64,000 nt of DNA, taken from Paenibacillus hamazuiensis (GTDB taxonomy: Bacteria > Bacillota > Bacilli > Paenibacillales > NBRC-103111). Shown piece after piece: positions 35,933 through 44,926 of the stretch (positions are counted from its first letter, which is position 1; the number at the start of each line of letters is the position of its first letter). Under the pieces are notes generated by a model that was given only the letters and a program-made list of their open reading frames with translations, made no database searches and was not told the origin of the DNA. The stretch spans positions 5,701,001 to 5,765,000 of the forward strand of contig NZ_JALRMO010000001.1 of the NCBI RefSeq assembly GCF_023276405.1. The letters are read 5' to 3'. Both the position numbers and the translations under genes were made by a program.

Positions 35933-37048
35933 TCAGTCACGGCTGCGTTTTCGAAGCTCGCGCGGATCGACATCGTCGTCCGTATCCAAATCGGCTTCGT
36001 CCGCAATCCTTTCCCAATCCACATATTTAAAGTTTTGATTGATGATCGTGCCGTTTTGCAAATTTTCGTCGTCCTGCGTTACGAAAATGCCGTGCGGGTA
36101 CTTGCTGCCCAGTCCGAAGCTGAGCACGTCGATGCCGTCGGTTCCGCTGACGCCGTCCACCCCGCCATGGTCGACGACCTTGAAGCTGGCGACGTAGTCG
36201 TTGTCGTCCTCGCGCTCATATACCGCATACGTGCTGTTTCCTTGGCTGGAAGCAAGCAGGTATCCTTCACCGTCGTCGCCGTAATAAATGGTCAGCCCTT
36301 CGATATCCGCCGTCAAATGGTTGCCGTCCGCCGAATCGACCTTGCGAAGAGGAGCGGTGCCGCCGTTTGGTTCCGCATCGTATTTCCAGATGGCTGCGTC
36401 TTCTTCCGCGAGATACATATACCCGTATTCGTCGTCGGCCACCAGGCCTTCGGACTGAGTAGCCGTGGTGAAGGTGCGCACCAGGGTCCCGTTATCCTTG
36501 CCGGCCCCGTTATGAGTCAGCTCGTATTGTTCAAATTCCCCGTCTTTGCCGGTGACAAGCGCATAAAACTTTCCGGAACGCAAGCTGTGGTACAAGGCGA
36601 AGCCGTACACCTCGGCCGCATGCGAAACAATCGGCGTGCCCGAAATATTCGTAAGGCCGCCGGTCGTTTTGTCGATCGAGTAAATGTCGATCGTATTGGT
36701 CGTCCGGTTGGTCGCCGCAGCGATGTCCACTTTTGTCTTGCCCAACGGGAAGTCGTAGCGAACGTCGATATTGTTCATTTTCCCGGTCGTGTAGGAATAA
36801 AGCTGGTTGCCGTCCAGGTCATAAACTAACAAACCTCCGCCTTTATTCGTCGCAATGACACGGCTTTTCGATTTGTCCGCCGGATGCACCCATATCGCCG
36901 GATCGTCCGCAGCATCGTCGCCGACCGCCACCGCGTCGGTCTCATCCTTCGGCTCGACGCTGACGGCGGGAGCCGCCGCCCAAGCGGAAGATTGAACCAT
37001 CAAAGCAAACAAAATCATTGTGACCGCCGTCATTTTCCATTTTGCCAT
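35933..37048 (-). CDS. phy: beta-propeller phytase (3-phytase)
   Basis: The 371-residue secreted enzyme has a signal peptide (about 1-25, SSAWAAAPA). Its body matches Bacillus phytase by eye: DDPAIWVHPADKSKSRVIAT, MNNIDVRYDFPLGKTKVDIA, EVYGFALYHSLRSGKFYALV, TGKDGEFEQYEL, GYMYLAEEDAAIWKYDAEP, LTADIEGLTIYYGDDGEGYL and LLASSQGNSTYAVYERE. It removes phosphate from Ca-phytate outside the cell. ATG at 37048 has GGAGAGGG just upstream; a long open extension to 37174 lacks support. The C-terminal tail DLDTDDDVDPRELRKRSRD is unusually charged. Confidence 0.96.
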   Translation of the reverse strand: MAKWKMTAVTMILFALMVQSSAWAAAPAVSVEPKDETDAVAVGDDAADDPAIWVHPADKSKSRVIATNKGGGLLVYDLDGNQLYSYTTGKMNNIDVRYDFPLGKTKVDIAAATNRTTNTIDIYSIDKTTGGLTNISGTPIVSHAAEVYGFALYHSLRSGKFYALVTGKDGEFEQYELTHNGAGKDNGTLVRTFTTATQSEGLVADDEYGYMYLAEEDAAIWKYDAEPNGGTAPLRKVDSADGNHLTADIEGLTIYYGDDGEGYLLASSQGNSTYAVYEREDDNDYVASFKVVDHGGVDGVSGTDGIDVLSFGLGSKYPHGIFVTQDDENLQNGTIINQNFKYVDWERIADEADLDTDDDVDPRELRKRSRD

Positions 37049-37624
37049 AAATCCCTCTCCTTTTTGTTTGATCTTCCTTGTTTCCATCCGCAAGTAAAGA
37101 CTGCCGCGTCTTTTAGAGCATCCACCTCCTTCCGTCGCACTTTCCGATTCCGCTTTTCGCCGCTTTTCAACCACCTCCTTTCATGCAATCCGTAAAAGCG
37201 TACAAAAAAAGAGCAGCCTCAATCATGACGATGGTGCCGCTCTCGCTGAGTTCTACATTTTTCATTTCACAGCAAAATCAGGAAACCGCTTAACCAAATA
37301 CGATAAAATATAAATCCCCCAGCTAATCAAATTTTTACTCGAGAAGCCGTTAATATACTAAATATTTAATCCCCTCGGGTGGAAAACGCTTACAAATCAC
37401 CTTTATGAACACTTATCTAATGAAAATCAAATTGCAATTCCCCATAAGATAAGTTAAGCGCTTACCTATGACTTCCAAAATCAGGATATAACACTTTTCA
37501 TTACTTGTCAATCCCTATGCCTTTTCAAAATTGTTGGGCACAATCCCCGCATCCTGCGGTTTCACGGACTAGCGTCCAAGCGAGCTCCTTGCGCATATCT
37601 TGTGATAGGAAGGAGTAATGTCCC
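37049..37624. other. intergenic region upstream of phytase
   Basis: The 576-bp AT-rich gap contains no gene. It holds a good cre-like sequence (37381-37394), a second weaker AAGCGCTTACC site near 37456-37467, and an 8-bp inverted repeat ACTTATCT/AGATAAGT around 37411-37452. The right part (37510-37617) is the leader of the small gene at 37625. Confidence 0.5.
37381..37394. promoter_or_regulatory. cre-like site upstream of phytase
   Basis: GGAAAACGCTTACA matches the CcpA site consensus TGWAARCGYTWNCW at 13 of 14 positions. It is 333 bp upstream of the phytase start, rather far, so function is uncertain. Confidence 0.4.
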
Positions 37625-37939
37625 ATGAACAAGATGAATCAGCAAAAACACGCCCCCTCCTACCCGAACGCCCGTCAAATTCGGCGGGCCTGCAGCAAAG
37701 AGCTGTACCGCACGATCAAGCGGCTGGGCAAATGGATCGCTCCCAATCTGGTGGAGCAGGCAGAAACGTTATATTTCAAGAAAGTCGCGCTCAACTTGCC
37801 CTGGATCTACGAAAACAGCAGCAACCGGAAGGTGCTGGCCGATTGGTGGGAAGAGAACGTGTGCCCCGAGATCGCGGTGCTGTGGAACGTCGAACCCGCT
37901 GCGCTCGGCAAGGCGTTTCGCGATGCGTTCGGGGGATGA
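37625..37939 (+). CDS. small basic protein of unknown function
   Basis: The 104-residue protein is rich in Lys/Arg and Trp (ARQIRRACSKELYRTIKRLG, WIYENSSNRKVLADWWEENV). No signal peptide or membrane helix. It is probably helical. ATG at 37625 has AAGGAG 9 nt upstream; an overlapping frame from an ATG at 37618 gives a Pro/Arg-rich product and is less likely. A perfect terminator follows at 38075. I do not recognise the family with confidence. Confidence 0.7.
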   Translation: MNKMNQQKHAPSYPNARQIRRACSKELYRTIKRLGKWIAPNLVEQAETLYFKKVALNLPWIYENSSNRKVLADWWEENVCPEIAVLWNVEPAALGKAFRDAFGG

Positions 37940-38074
37940 ATGAATCCCATCCGACGGTTCGTAAGCAAGCGGCGATAAGGACCGCCCACCACGCCTGTAC
38001 TGGTAGGCAGCGCTAAGCCGCGGCAACCGCAGGTAGAGGAAACGTTGCCCTCTCTTCGTGGAAAATCCCCGAAA

Positions 38075-38116
38075 AAAAAGAAATAACGGAGGGCGCGACT
38101 TCCGTTATTTCTTTTT
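38075..38116. terminator. bidirectional terminator between convergent genes
   Basis: AAAAAGAAATAACGGA (38075-38090) pairs perfectly with TCCGTTATTTCTTTTT (38101-38116). It serves the small gene at 37625-37939 and the leftward gene ending at 38158. Confidence 0.9.
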
Positions 38117-38157
38117 GCGTATGGGGCCGGGCTCAGCTGAATTGCGGCGGCTTAGCC

Positions 38158-38832
38158 TTACCGCCCCCGCTCCGCCTGTGCCATCCGCTCGATTGCATCC
38201 GACTCGTATACATGAACGCCGGTGGCGCCGCACAACGCAGCAAGCAGCATGGCCCGCGCTACCGAACGCGCGGGAATCGGCTTGTATTTGCGGAGCGGGC
38301 CGCTGAAAACAACCGGCAGCAGGCCGGACAAAGCCGCTGCTGCCTTCTCGCCCAGCCGGAACTCTTCGCGTTCGCCCAGCAGCAATGACGGGCGGAATAT
38401 GTGCAGCCCGGCAAAGCCGAGGTCCAGCAGCGCGTCCTCGATCTCGCCCTTCACCCGGCTGTAAAATATGCGCGACGCTGAGCTGGCTCCCATCGACGTC
38501 ACAATCAGCATCTGCGGCGCCCCCGCCCGCTTCGCGAGCTGCCCGAGCGCCAGCGGGTAAGCGTAGTCGACCTGGCGGAACGCTTCCTGCGAGCCGGCTT
38601 TTCCGATCGTCGTGCCGAGCGCGCAAAACAGATCCGCTCCGCCGAGGTCGAGCTGCGCCTCCTCCAGCCTCTCGAAATCGACGATGCGCTCGCGAAGCTT
38701 CGGATGCTGCCGGCCAAGAGGTTTCCGCACAAGCACCGTAACCGATGCATACGCGGCGTTTTCCAGCAGCATCCGAACAAGTTCCTGCCCGATCAACCCG
38801 GTCCCTCCGGCTACGACGGCTTTACGCTCCAA
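38158..38832 (-). CDS. NAD(P)-binding (atypical SDR/NmrA-like) protein
   Basis: The 224-residue protein has the Rossmann motif AVVAGGTGLIGQELV at 4-18, then VLVRKPLGRQHPKLRERIVD and DLFCALGTTIGKAGSQ near 72. It resembles the oxidoreductase HTATIP2/YwnB-like group. A TTG start at 38832 is chosen (AAGGAG 7-8 nt upstream) because the motif then sits at the N-terminus; the frame is open to 38886. Function unknown, probably redox sensing or reduction. Confidence 0.82.
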   Translation of the reverse strand: MERKAVVAGGTGLIGQELVRMLLENAAYASVTVLVRKPLGRQHPKLRERIVDFERLEEAQLDLGGADLFCALGTTIGKAGSQEAFRQVDYAYPLALGQLAKRAGAPQMLIVTSMGASSASRIFYSRVKGEIEDALLDLGFAGLHIFRPSLLLGEREEFRLGEKAAAALSGLLPVVFSGPLRKYKPIPARSVARAMLLAALCGATGVHVYESDAIERMAQAERGR

Positions 38833-38926
38833 ACTGCCCACTCCTTCTCTCCAATCCTCCGCAGCGCGTCGATGTCGACTCGGCATAATGGAAGACGAAA
38901 TTGTCGTTCATTTTTTTCTTCATATC

Positions 38927-39532
38927 TCACTCCTGAAAATGCTCCCGAATCTTGTCCAACACTTGCTCCCAGTGCGATTTCATCGCTTCCCGCATATAAA
39001 TATCGTCCAGCTTTTCCTGATGGAAGCTGATCGTCGTTTTGTTCGAACCCGAGGACAATACATACAGCTGCAGCGTGGAAGGGTTGTCCCATTCCTTGGG
39101 CTGCCAGGACATGCGAATTTTTTGCATCGGAACGACCGATTTGATCTGCCCGGACGTGCTGTCCGCGCTCATGAACCTCTCCCCTGCCTGCAGCGGAAGG
39201 GAAGAAAGCTCGCCTATCCACAGCCGCAGCCCTTCCGGAGACAACAGAAACGCCCACGCTTGTTCCTTCGAAACCGGCAGCGTGCGCCGCACGCCGATTT
39301 GAACGCCGGCGTCGGCCGTTTGACCGACCGGCTTGCGGCCCATTTTCTGCCCGTACATCGTGGCGATAATTTCGCTCCATTTCGGCGATAGACCGTATTC
39401 GTCCGCCAAAATTCCGGCAATTTGCTCGTGCGGCCAAAGCCGGTCGACCGTTTGATCCAAGGTATGAATCCATTCCTCCCAGGACTTTCCCGTTTCTTCG
39501 ATAACCGCTTTTCTAAAAAGAGAACCTGCCAC
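38927..39532 (-). CDS. SRPBCC (AHSA1-like) protein with N-terminal DUF4287-like region
   Basis: The 201-residue protein has an N-terminal part with TGKSWEEWIHTLDQT and LADEYGLSPKWSEIIATMYG, matching the DUF4287 pattern. The SRPBCC/AHSA1 fold runs from about 85 to 200 (VRRTLPVSKEQAWAFLLSPE, IRMSWQPKEWDNPSTLQLYV, KSHWEQVLDKIREHF). GTG at 39532 with GGGGGAAAT upstream is the likely start. Such proteins bind hydrophobic ligands; role unknown. Confidence 0.83.
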   Translation of the reverse strand: MAGSLFRKAVIEETGKSWEEWIHTLDQTVDRLWPHEQIAGILADEYGLSPKWSEIIATMYGQKMGRKPVGQTADAGVQIGVRRTLPVSKEQAWAFLLSPEGLRLWIGELSSLPLQAGERFMSADSTSGQIKSVVPMQKIRMSWQPKEWDNPSTLQLYVLSSGSNKTTISFHQEKLDDIYMREAMKSHWEQVLDKIREHFQE

Positions 39533-39620
39533 GCGATTTCCCCCGTTCTTTTTTGCTGCGTTATTGCCTGTATGCCCTATTATGAAACAAAACACTGACA
39601 GCATCGGTCAGCGTTTAAGG

Positions 39621-40583
39621 TTATGTCTTGTAATATTCCAGCAGCGACTCCGCGATCTCCGCCAAACATTCCTTCAGCCCGGCCGGCTCTAGTATGCGGA
39701 TTTTGCCTCCATACGAAAGAAGATGATACGGCGCCTGGGCGTACAGAGTCAGCTCGTCCATCCTGAAATGAGCGCTGTCCGCCGACCGTTCCGCCAGCGC
39801 ATGCCCGAACAACCAGTGTCCGCACAAATCGTCAAGAGCTTGCGGATTGCCTGCAATATGGACGGAAACCAACCCGTCCTCATGGCCGTAATCGGGAAGC
39901 AGGCTGCCGAGCAGAAACTGACGCGCGGAAAAAGCCGCCGGCCGCTCGAAAACGGCTCCGTTCGGAGCTGCCTTGCGGATGCGGTCGACGCGAAAGCTGC
40001 GAACCTCCGTGCGAAGGCGGCAATACCCGACGACATACCATTTGCTTTTCCAATGAACCAGTCCGTACGGATCGACATCGCGCTCGCTGACTGCATCATC
40101 GTAACCGGTCCGGTATTCGATCCGCACGCCCGATCTTTCCGCAATCGACATCTCGAGCAGCCCAAGGACCGATTCCGGCGAAGTACCGGCAGGCGGATGA
40201 ATGACCTCGAGTCCGGACTCGTGGCGTTCGAGAACGCTGAGCTGCTCGGGGGTGCTGTACCTTTTCAGCTTGGAAACGGCTTTGTTCAGCGCCTCGCCAA
40301 ACGGATACCCCGCTTCCCGGGCAAAGGCTGCCGCGTGCACGAGCGCCTTTTGCTCATCCGGATCGAAAAACAGCGGAGCCTGTCTGAAATGATCGGAAAT
40401 CCGGTAGCCGCCGCTGCGGCCGGCCTCCGAAATGATCGGCACGCCGCTGACGCAAAGCGCATCGATGCAGCGGTACACGGTGCGAACATGAATCTCCAGT
40501 TCCTCGGCCAATTGCGCCGCCGTCATCCTCTTGCGCGATTTCAGCAGCCATAGGATGGCCAGCATATGGTCAGCTTTCGGCAT
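39621..40583 (-). CDS. YafY-type HTH/WYL-domain transcriptional regulator
   Basis: The 320-residue protein has an HTH_11 (residues 5-60: LWLLKSRKRMTAAQLAEEL, VRTVYRCIDALCVSGVPI) and a WYL domain near 135-220 (ERSGVRIEYRTGYDDAVSER, DPYGLVHWKSKWYVVGYCR). WYL domains bind nucleotide-like ligands. ATG at 40583 is preferred to one at 40634. It is transcribed away from the stalk-domain gene at 40739. Confidence 0.9.
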   Translation of the reverse strand: MPKADHMLAILWLLKSRKRMTAAQLAEELEIHVRTVYRCIDALCVSGVPIISEAGRSGGYRISDHFRQAPLFFDPDEQKALVHAAAFAREAGYPFGEALNKAVSKLKRYSTPEQLSVLERHESGLEVIHPPAGTSPESVLGLLEMSIAERSGVRIEYRTGYDDAVSERDVDPYGLVHWKSKWYVVGYCRLRTEVRSFRVDRIRKAAPNGAVFERPAAFSARQFLLGSLLPDYGHEDGLVSVHIAGNPQALDDLCGHWLFGHALAERSADSAHFRMDELTLYAQAPYHLLSYGGKIRILEPAGLKECLAEIAESLLEYYKT

Positions 40584-40738
40584 ATTCGTGCGGTTTCCTT
40601 TCCGAATTGTTTGGTCCGCGATCTTTATGCCCATTATAAATGGCCGATGCCAAGGCGCGCAAAATTTCCGACGCTAGAAACTTTTCCGATCTCCCCATCG
40701 TCCTAAAAATTACAAGACTATGAAGGAGGAGAACGATT

Positions 40739-41779
40739 TTGAAAAGGAAGTTTACCTTACTCGCTGCCGGTGCCGTATTGATCACGGCATTCGTCGGATC
40801 GGCCTATGCGGCCGATAAAGCGGTCAAAGTGTATGTCAATAACTGGCTGCTGCAATCCGCGGTCCCACCCTCGATAGTAGACGGCAAAGTGATGGTGCCG
40901 CTGCGGGAAGTGGCCGAGTCGCTCGGGGCAACGGTGAAATGGAACAATGACAGCCAATCGGTCGAAGTCGAAATGCCGCAGGCCCGGTCTCTTCAGATGC
41001 AGGTTCAGCTGCTGGAAAACGCGGTGGCGCCCAAGTCGCCGGAGGAGGCGGTCGAAACGTGGGCCAGGGCGGTGCAAACCCGCAACGGAGCGCTGCAATA
41101 CGCCGTCATGGCTCCACGCCTCAAGGAGCTGGAACGGAAATCTTTTGAAGCGTTCCATTGGGTTAGCGGCGTTTCAAGCCCGTGGGTGGAGAAATATAAA
41201 ATCGAGCCGATCCGAACGGAGGAAGACGGGTCGCGGACTTTCGGCGTTCGGTTCGATTGGCGAACTTCCATGGACATAAACGCTCCCGAGCATTGGGAGG
41301 ACATCAAGCCTTACCCGGTTGTCGTACAGAAGGATGGAGACAACTGGTATATTTCCCGTTTTCCGACCGCTTGGATGAAGCAGAAGCTTGTACTGCCGGA
41401 CGGTCAAACGTTTGCGGAGGAGGACGGCTTTTATCATGGGGCCAACCTTCAGCTGCAATTTCAAGGTGTCGGCATCGCCGCGAATGCGCGTTCTGCCGCT
41501 CTAGCGGCGGCCGGCAATCACGCCGAGGTGCTGAGTGAGGAGCAGGTGACGCTTCCGCTGGGGCCGGCCATACTCGCGGAAGTCGAACGGACGCCCCCCG
41601 CCGCATCCGGAATGCAGACCGCCAAGGCGGAGCTGTGGCTTATCGTGGTGCGCGATTCGCCGGAAGATCAGGATCGCAAACGCGCCTACTGCCTGACGGG
41701 AATCGTTACCGGGGACAAGGAAGCGGCGAAGAAGGAGCTGCTTGAGGCGGGTCAAACGTGGAAGCTGCTCGGCGAGTAG
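40739..41779 (+). CDS. secreted stalk-domain (copper amine oxidase N-like) protein
   Basis: The 346-residue protein has a signal peptide (1-23, SAYA) and one stalk module (residues 28-83: VKVYVNNWLLQSAVPPSIVD, VMVPLREVAESLGATVKWNN). A region of unknown fold follows, with an NTF2-like hint in SPEEAVETWARAVQTRNGAL near 98. TTG start at 40739 has AAGGAGGAG 7 nt upstream. Probably extracellular; enzymatic role not evident. Confidence 0.82.
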   Translation: MKRKFTLLAAGAVLITAFVGSAYAADKAVKVYVNNWLLQSAVPPSIVDGKVMVPLREVAESLGATVKWNNDSQSVEVEMPQARSLQMQVQLLENAVAPKSPEEAVETWARAVQTRNGALQYAVMAPRLKELERKSFEAFHWVSGVSSPWVEKYKIEPIRTEEDGSRTFGVRFDWRTSMDINAPEHWEDIKPYPVVVQKDGDNWYISRFPTAWMKQKLVLPDGQTFAEEDGFYHGANLQLQFQGVGIAANARSAALAAAGNHAEVLSEEQVTLPLGPAILAEVERTPPAASGMQTAKAELWLIVVRDSPEDQDRKRAYCLTGIVTGDKEAAKKELLEAGQTWKLLGE

Positions 41780-41865
41780 GGCGGCGCAATTTTGATCAAA
41801 ATAGCGGACATGAGGGCTATATGCGAAACGGATGCGATAATCGCCGACCCGCTTCATTTGCACAT

Positions 41866-43065
41866 CTACGCCTGCTGTTCCTTCGCCACCGCCTTCGCTT
41901 CGCGCCATTCCGCATGCACCGCGCTGAGTGCTTTCGTCCGGGCGGCCAACCACCAGAAAACGGCCGTGGCCCCCAGGCTCAGCCCCATGCCGAGCAAAAA
42001 TGCGGATGCGAACCCGAACTTCGCCGCATACCAGCCGCCGAGCACCGCGCCGAAAATTTTGCTGATGCCGAGCAAAATGATCGAATTGAACATCTGGCCG
42101 GTCGCCCGCAGCTCTTTCATAACATGCTTGTTCACGTATTGGGCCAGGCACAAATACAGCAGGATGTACGTCCCGCCGTGGACGACCCACATCAGCAGCA
42201 CCGTCTGCGGGGTCAGCGCCGTCCCGTAGAGCAGCCAGCGCAGCGCATGAATCAGCCCGGAGAAGACGAGGATGTTCACCATCCCGAAGCGTCGGTACAC
42301 CCAGTCGAACCACAGCATGAAAGGAAATTGGCTGAACGAGCCGATCGCAAGCCCAAGGCCGATCACTTCCATGCTCACCCCCTGCTGCTGGCTGTAAATC
42401 GCGTGAAACGAGAAAAAGAAGCCGAGCGTCGTCGACAGGATGAAAGCGTATACGTATAGGATGACGAGCGGGCGGTCCTTGAACATCTCCACCGGGTTCA
42501 CTTTTGCTTTCCCGCTCTGATGCCCTTCCACCTTCGGCAGCAAAAACGAAATGACAAACGAACAAAGCATCATCAGCGAAGTGACGAGAAAAATGCTGTG
42601 AATGTTCCTCGCAAACAGCCAGCCCGCCCCGATGGACATGACCGCGTAGCCGACGGAGCCGAACGTGCGCACCCCGGAAAACTTCACAAGCCCTTTCGAC
42701 GAAAGCTCCAGCGTAATTGCATCGCTGAGCGGATTGATCGCCACCTGGAAAAAGCTGAACACGATCACCGCCAGCAAAAGCAGCCAAAACGAGCTGCCGG
42801 ACAGCTGCACGAGCCATACCGATGCGGCGGAAAGCAGCGTGCAGATCACAAGCACGCGATTTTTGTACCGCGATCGGTCGCTGACGATTCCCCACAGCGG
42901 CTGGGCGAACAGACCGACAACGGCGCCGATCGACGTCAGCCAGCCGATCTCGTAGTTGCCGAGACCGATTTCCGTATAATACAGGCTGATGTACGAAAAA
43001 AAGGCGCCGGTGCTCATATAAATCAGCGCGTAAAACATCGACGTTTGCGCCATCATTTTGTTCAT
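41866..43065 (-). CDS. MFS transporter (LacY/PucC-like MFS_1-like group)
   Basis: The 399-residue protein has 12 helices. Early FFSYISLYYTEIGLGNYEIGW and GLFAQPLWGIVSDRSRYKNR carry the MFS loop 2-3 motif, and LVKFSGVRTFGSVGYAVMSI is typical of the nucleoside/3-phenylpropionate-like group. ATG at 43065 has GGGGAG 9 nt upstream. Substrate unknown. Confidence 0.9.
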   Translation of the reverse strand: MNKMMAQTSMFYALIYMSTGAFFSYISLYYTEIGLGNYEIGWLTSIGAVVGLFAQPLWGIVSDRSRYKNRVLVICTLLSAASVWLVQLSGSSFWLLLLAVIVFSFFQVAINPLSDAITLELSSKGLVKFSGVRTFGSVGYAVMSIGAGWLFARNIHSIFLVTSLMMLCSFVISFLLPKVEGHQSGKAKVNPVEMFKDRPLVILYVYAFILSTTLGFFFSFHAIYSQQQGVSMEVIGLGLAIGSFSQFPFMLWFDWVYRRFGMVNILVFSGLIHALRWLLYGTALTPQTVLLMWVVHGGTYILLYLCLAQYVNKHVMKELRATGQMFNSIILLGISKIFGAVLGGWYAAKFGFASAFLLGMGLSLGATAVFWWLAARTKALSAVHAEWREAKAVAKEQQA

Positions 43066-43147
43066 GGTCATGCGCTCCCCGTTCCCCTGTTTAAGCATGC
43101 TCCTTTATTATTGCACCTTCCCGGGCATGCGTCTATACAAAGGATCG

Positions 43148-43518
43148 TCAATGAAGCATGCGCGCTTCCAGCGGAATATTCTTCCCAGACAGCCGGTGCG
43201 GGTAATGCGGGTAACCGGTACCGTCCCATACAAGCCCTCGTCCAATTGTTCAAGCTCGCGAAAAATGCCGACGTACTACGTATCGCCCGCAATGCGAAAA
43301 GGTGTGATCGATATCGAGGAATGCCATATTTCGCCGCTTTGTTTCCTGTTGGTGAAAATACCGGACCAGGATTCGCCGCGGCCAAGCGCCTTTCTCATCG
43401 AGCGATATGTCCTTTCCGGGGTAAGATGCGTCTTGATCAGCCGGGCCGTACAGCCGATGACGTCCGTTCGCCCGTAGCCCGTTATTTGCTCGTACGCTTC
43501 GTGCAGCCTAAACCTCAA
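43148..43518 (-). pseudogene. degraded PAS/HD-GYP gene
   Basis: The frame from 43518 encodes a PAS segment lacking its first strand (HEAYEQITGYGRTDVIGCTA, SWSGIFTNRKQSGEIWHSSI, ITPFRIAGDT). It hits an in-frame stop near 43276 and then continues YVGIFRELEQLDEGLYG. In another frame (43148-43249) follows VWDGTGYPHYPHRLSGKNIP LEARML, the core of an HD-GYP domain. The parts of the HD-GYP domain that should lie between are missing. This is the wreck of a cyclic-di-GMP phosphodiesterase with N-terminal loss, internal deletion, a stop and a frameshift. The N-terminal break coincides with the direct repeat at 43503-43520. Confidence 0.8.
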
Positions 43519-43520
43519 GT
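43503..43520. repeat. left 18-bp direct repeat flanking the MFS/AraC pair
   Basis: GCAGCCTAAACCTCAAGT matches GCAGCCTAAACTTCAAGT at 46007-46024 in 17 of 18 positions. The two copies bracket 2486 bp holding the MFS and AraC genes. The left copy overlaps the broken end of the PAS frame. Confidence 0.72.
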
Positions 43521-43555
43521 GCCCCTAACGTTAGTTGAAAGCCACGACAACATTG

Positions 43556-44731
43556 TCAAATTAAACGTCTGCTGTGTACTGTCGATGCCTTAGTTCTATT
43601 TTTACTTAAGGAGAAGATGGCTGACAGGATAGCCAAGATAACAATCAGTCCGCCAACCCAAGTGTTCATTGTTACAGAGTAATAGTTTAAAATCAGTCCC
43701 CCAACGATAGAGCCTGCTGCAACTCCTATATGTAAAGACGATGTATTAAAGCTTAGCTGGATATCCGAAGATTCCGGAGCTGTCTGTATCAGGTAGCTTT
43801 GAATGGCGGGACTTGGGGCCATATTAAATGCACACCAGACGATGACGACGATGAGTAACGGAAAGATTGAATCCGTAGAATAAGGCAATAAGAATATCGC
43901 TAGCGCATGCAGCAGGAGAGTGATGATCATTGTCTTGCCGTTGCCAAGTTTATCGGAGGACCAACCTCCAATCCATCCTCCTGCTATCCCTGCTAATCCA
44001 TATACAAGCAGGACAAGACTGATCATGTTTGTTGACAGCCCCATCGTCTCGTTCAAAAAAGGTGTAATGTAAGCATAGATTGTGAATTGGCCAGTCATCT
44101 GTAAGATCGAAATCAAATGAGCGGATAAGATTTTAGAATTCTTTAGCGTTCGAAGCTGATCTCGCAACGGGACTCCTGGACGCGGAGCAACCTGTGGAAG
44201 ATATCGATTGACTGCCCAGGCCACGATTAAGGTAAGAGCTCCGACCAAAGAAAAAGTTGAGCGCCATCCCCAGATATCACCGATGAATGTGCCAAGAGGG
44301 ACACCGATGACAAGAGATGCGCTTATCCCCATAAAAATAATACCGATCGCGCGGCCTCTTAATTCGGGTGCAACGATGCTTGAAGCCATAACGATAGAAA
44401 GAACAACAACAATCGAGCAACTTGCTGCAAGTATAATTCTCGAAATAAGAAGAATCGTAAAGTTAGGGCTAACTATCGATATCATATTTCCTGCGAAAAA
44501 GACAAGCATGGCAGCAGTCAATAATTTTCTGCGCTCAACTTTAGAGGTAAGGTTGATGAGTAATGGTGAGCCAAAAGCGAATACGAGTGAATAGACAGTA
44601 ATCAATTGGCCTGCGGTACCCGCAGAGACGTTCAGATCTTGGGCGATCATATCAATGATTCCAGCAATGACGAGTTCAACCGTACCTACTACGAACGAGG
44701 CAATGGCCAAAATCCATATTCTTTTATCCAT
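43556..44731 (-). CDS. MFS efflux transporter (AraJ/YdhP-like)
   Basis: The 391-residue protein has 12 helices. ASFVVGTVELVIAGIIDMIA opens it, followed by GTAGQLITVYSLVFAFGSPL, RRKLLTAAMLVFFAGN and GRAIGIIFMGISASLVIGVP, typical of drug or arabinose efflux proteins. ATG at 44731 has AAGGAG 6 nt upstream. Codon use is visibly more AT-rich than neighbours on either side. Divergent from an AraC regulator, which probably controls it. Both lie between 18-bp direct repeats and look acquired. Confidence 0.92.
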   Translation of the reverse strand: MDKRIWILAIASFVVGTVELVIAGIIDMIAQDLNVSAGTAGQLITVYSLVFAFGSPLLINLTSKVERRKLLTAAMLVFFAGNMISIVSPNFTILLISRIILAASCSIVVVLSIVMASSIVAPELRGRAIGIIFMGISASLVIGVPLGTFIGDIWGWRSTFSLVGALTLIVAWAVNRYLPQVAPRPGVPLRDQLRTLKNSKILSAHLISILQMTGQFTIYAYITPFLNETMGLSTNMISLVLLVYGLAGIAGGWIGGWSSDKLGNGKTMIITLLLHALAIFLLPYSTDSIFPLLIVVIVWCAFNMAPSPAIQSYLIQTAPESSDIQLSFNTSSLHIGVAAGSIVGGLILNYYSVTMNTWVGGLIVILAILSAIFSLSKNRTKASTVHSRRLI

Positions 44732-44926
44732 TTCAATCTCCTTTAATATCTCTTTAGTCGTTTCTAATGCCATCCCCTAGGTTGCTTTCATTTTTACACA
44801 GATTCCTTTCATTCTCGTAGACTATTTGAAGCACATTATTGCCTAATCCTATCAATAGCATTGAGTTATTATGAAAGTTGGAGTTATGATTAAAAAACAA
44901 AAAATGTTTGAAGGATGTGAGGATAA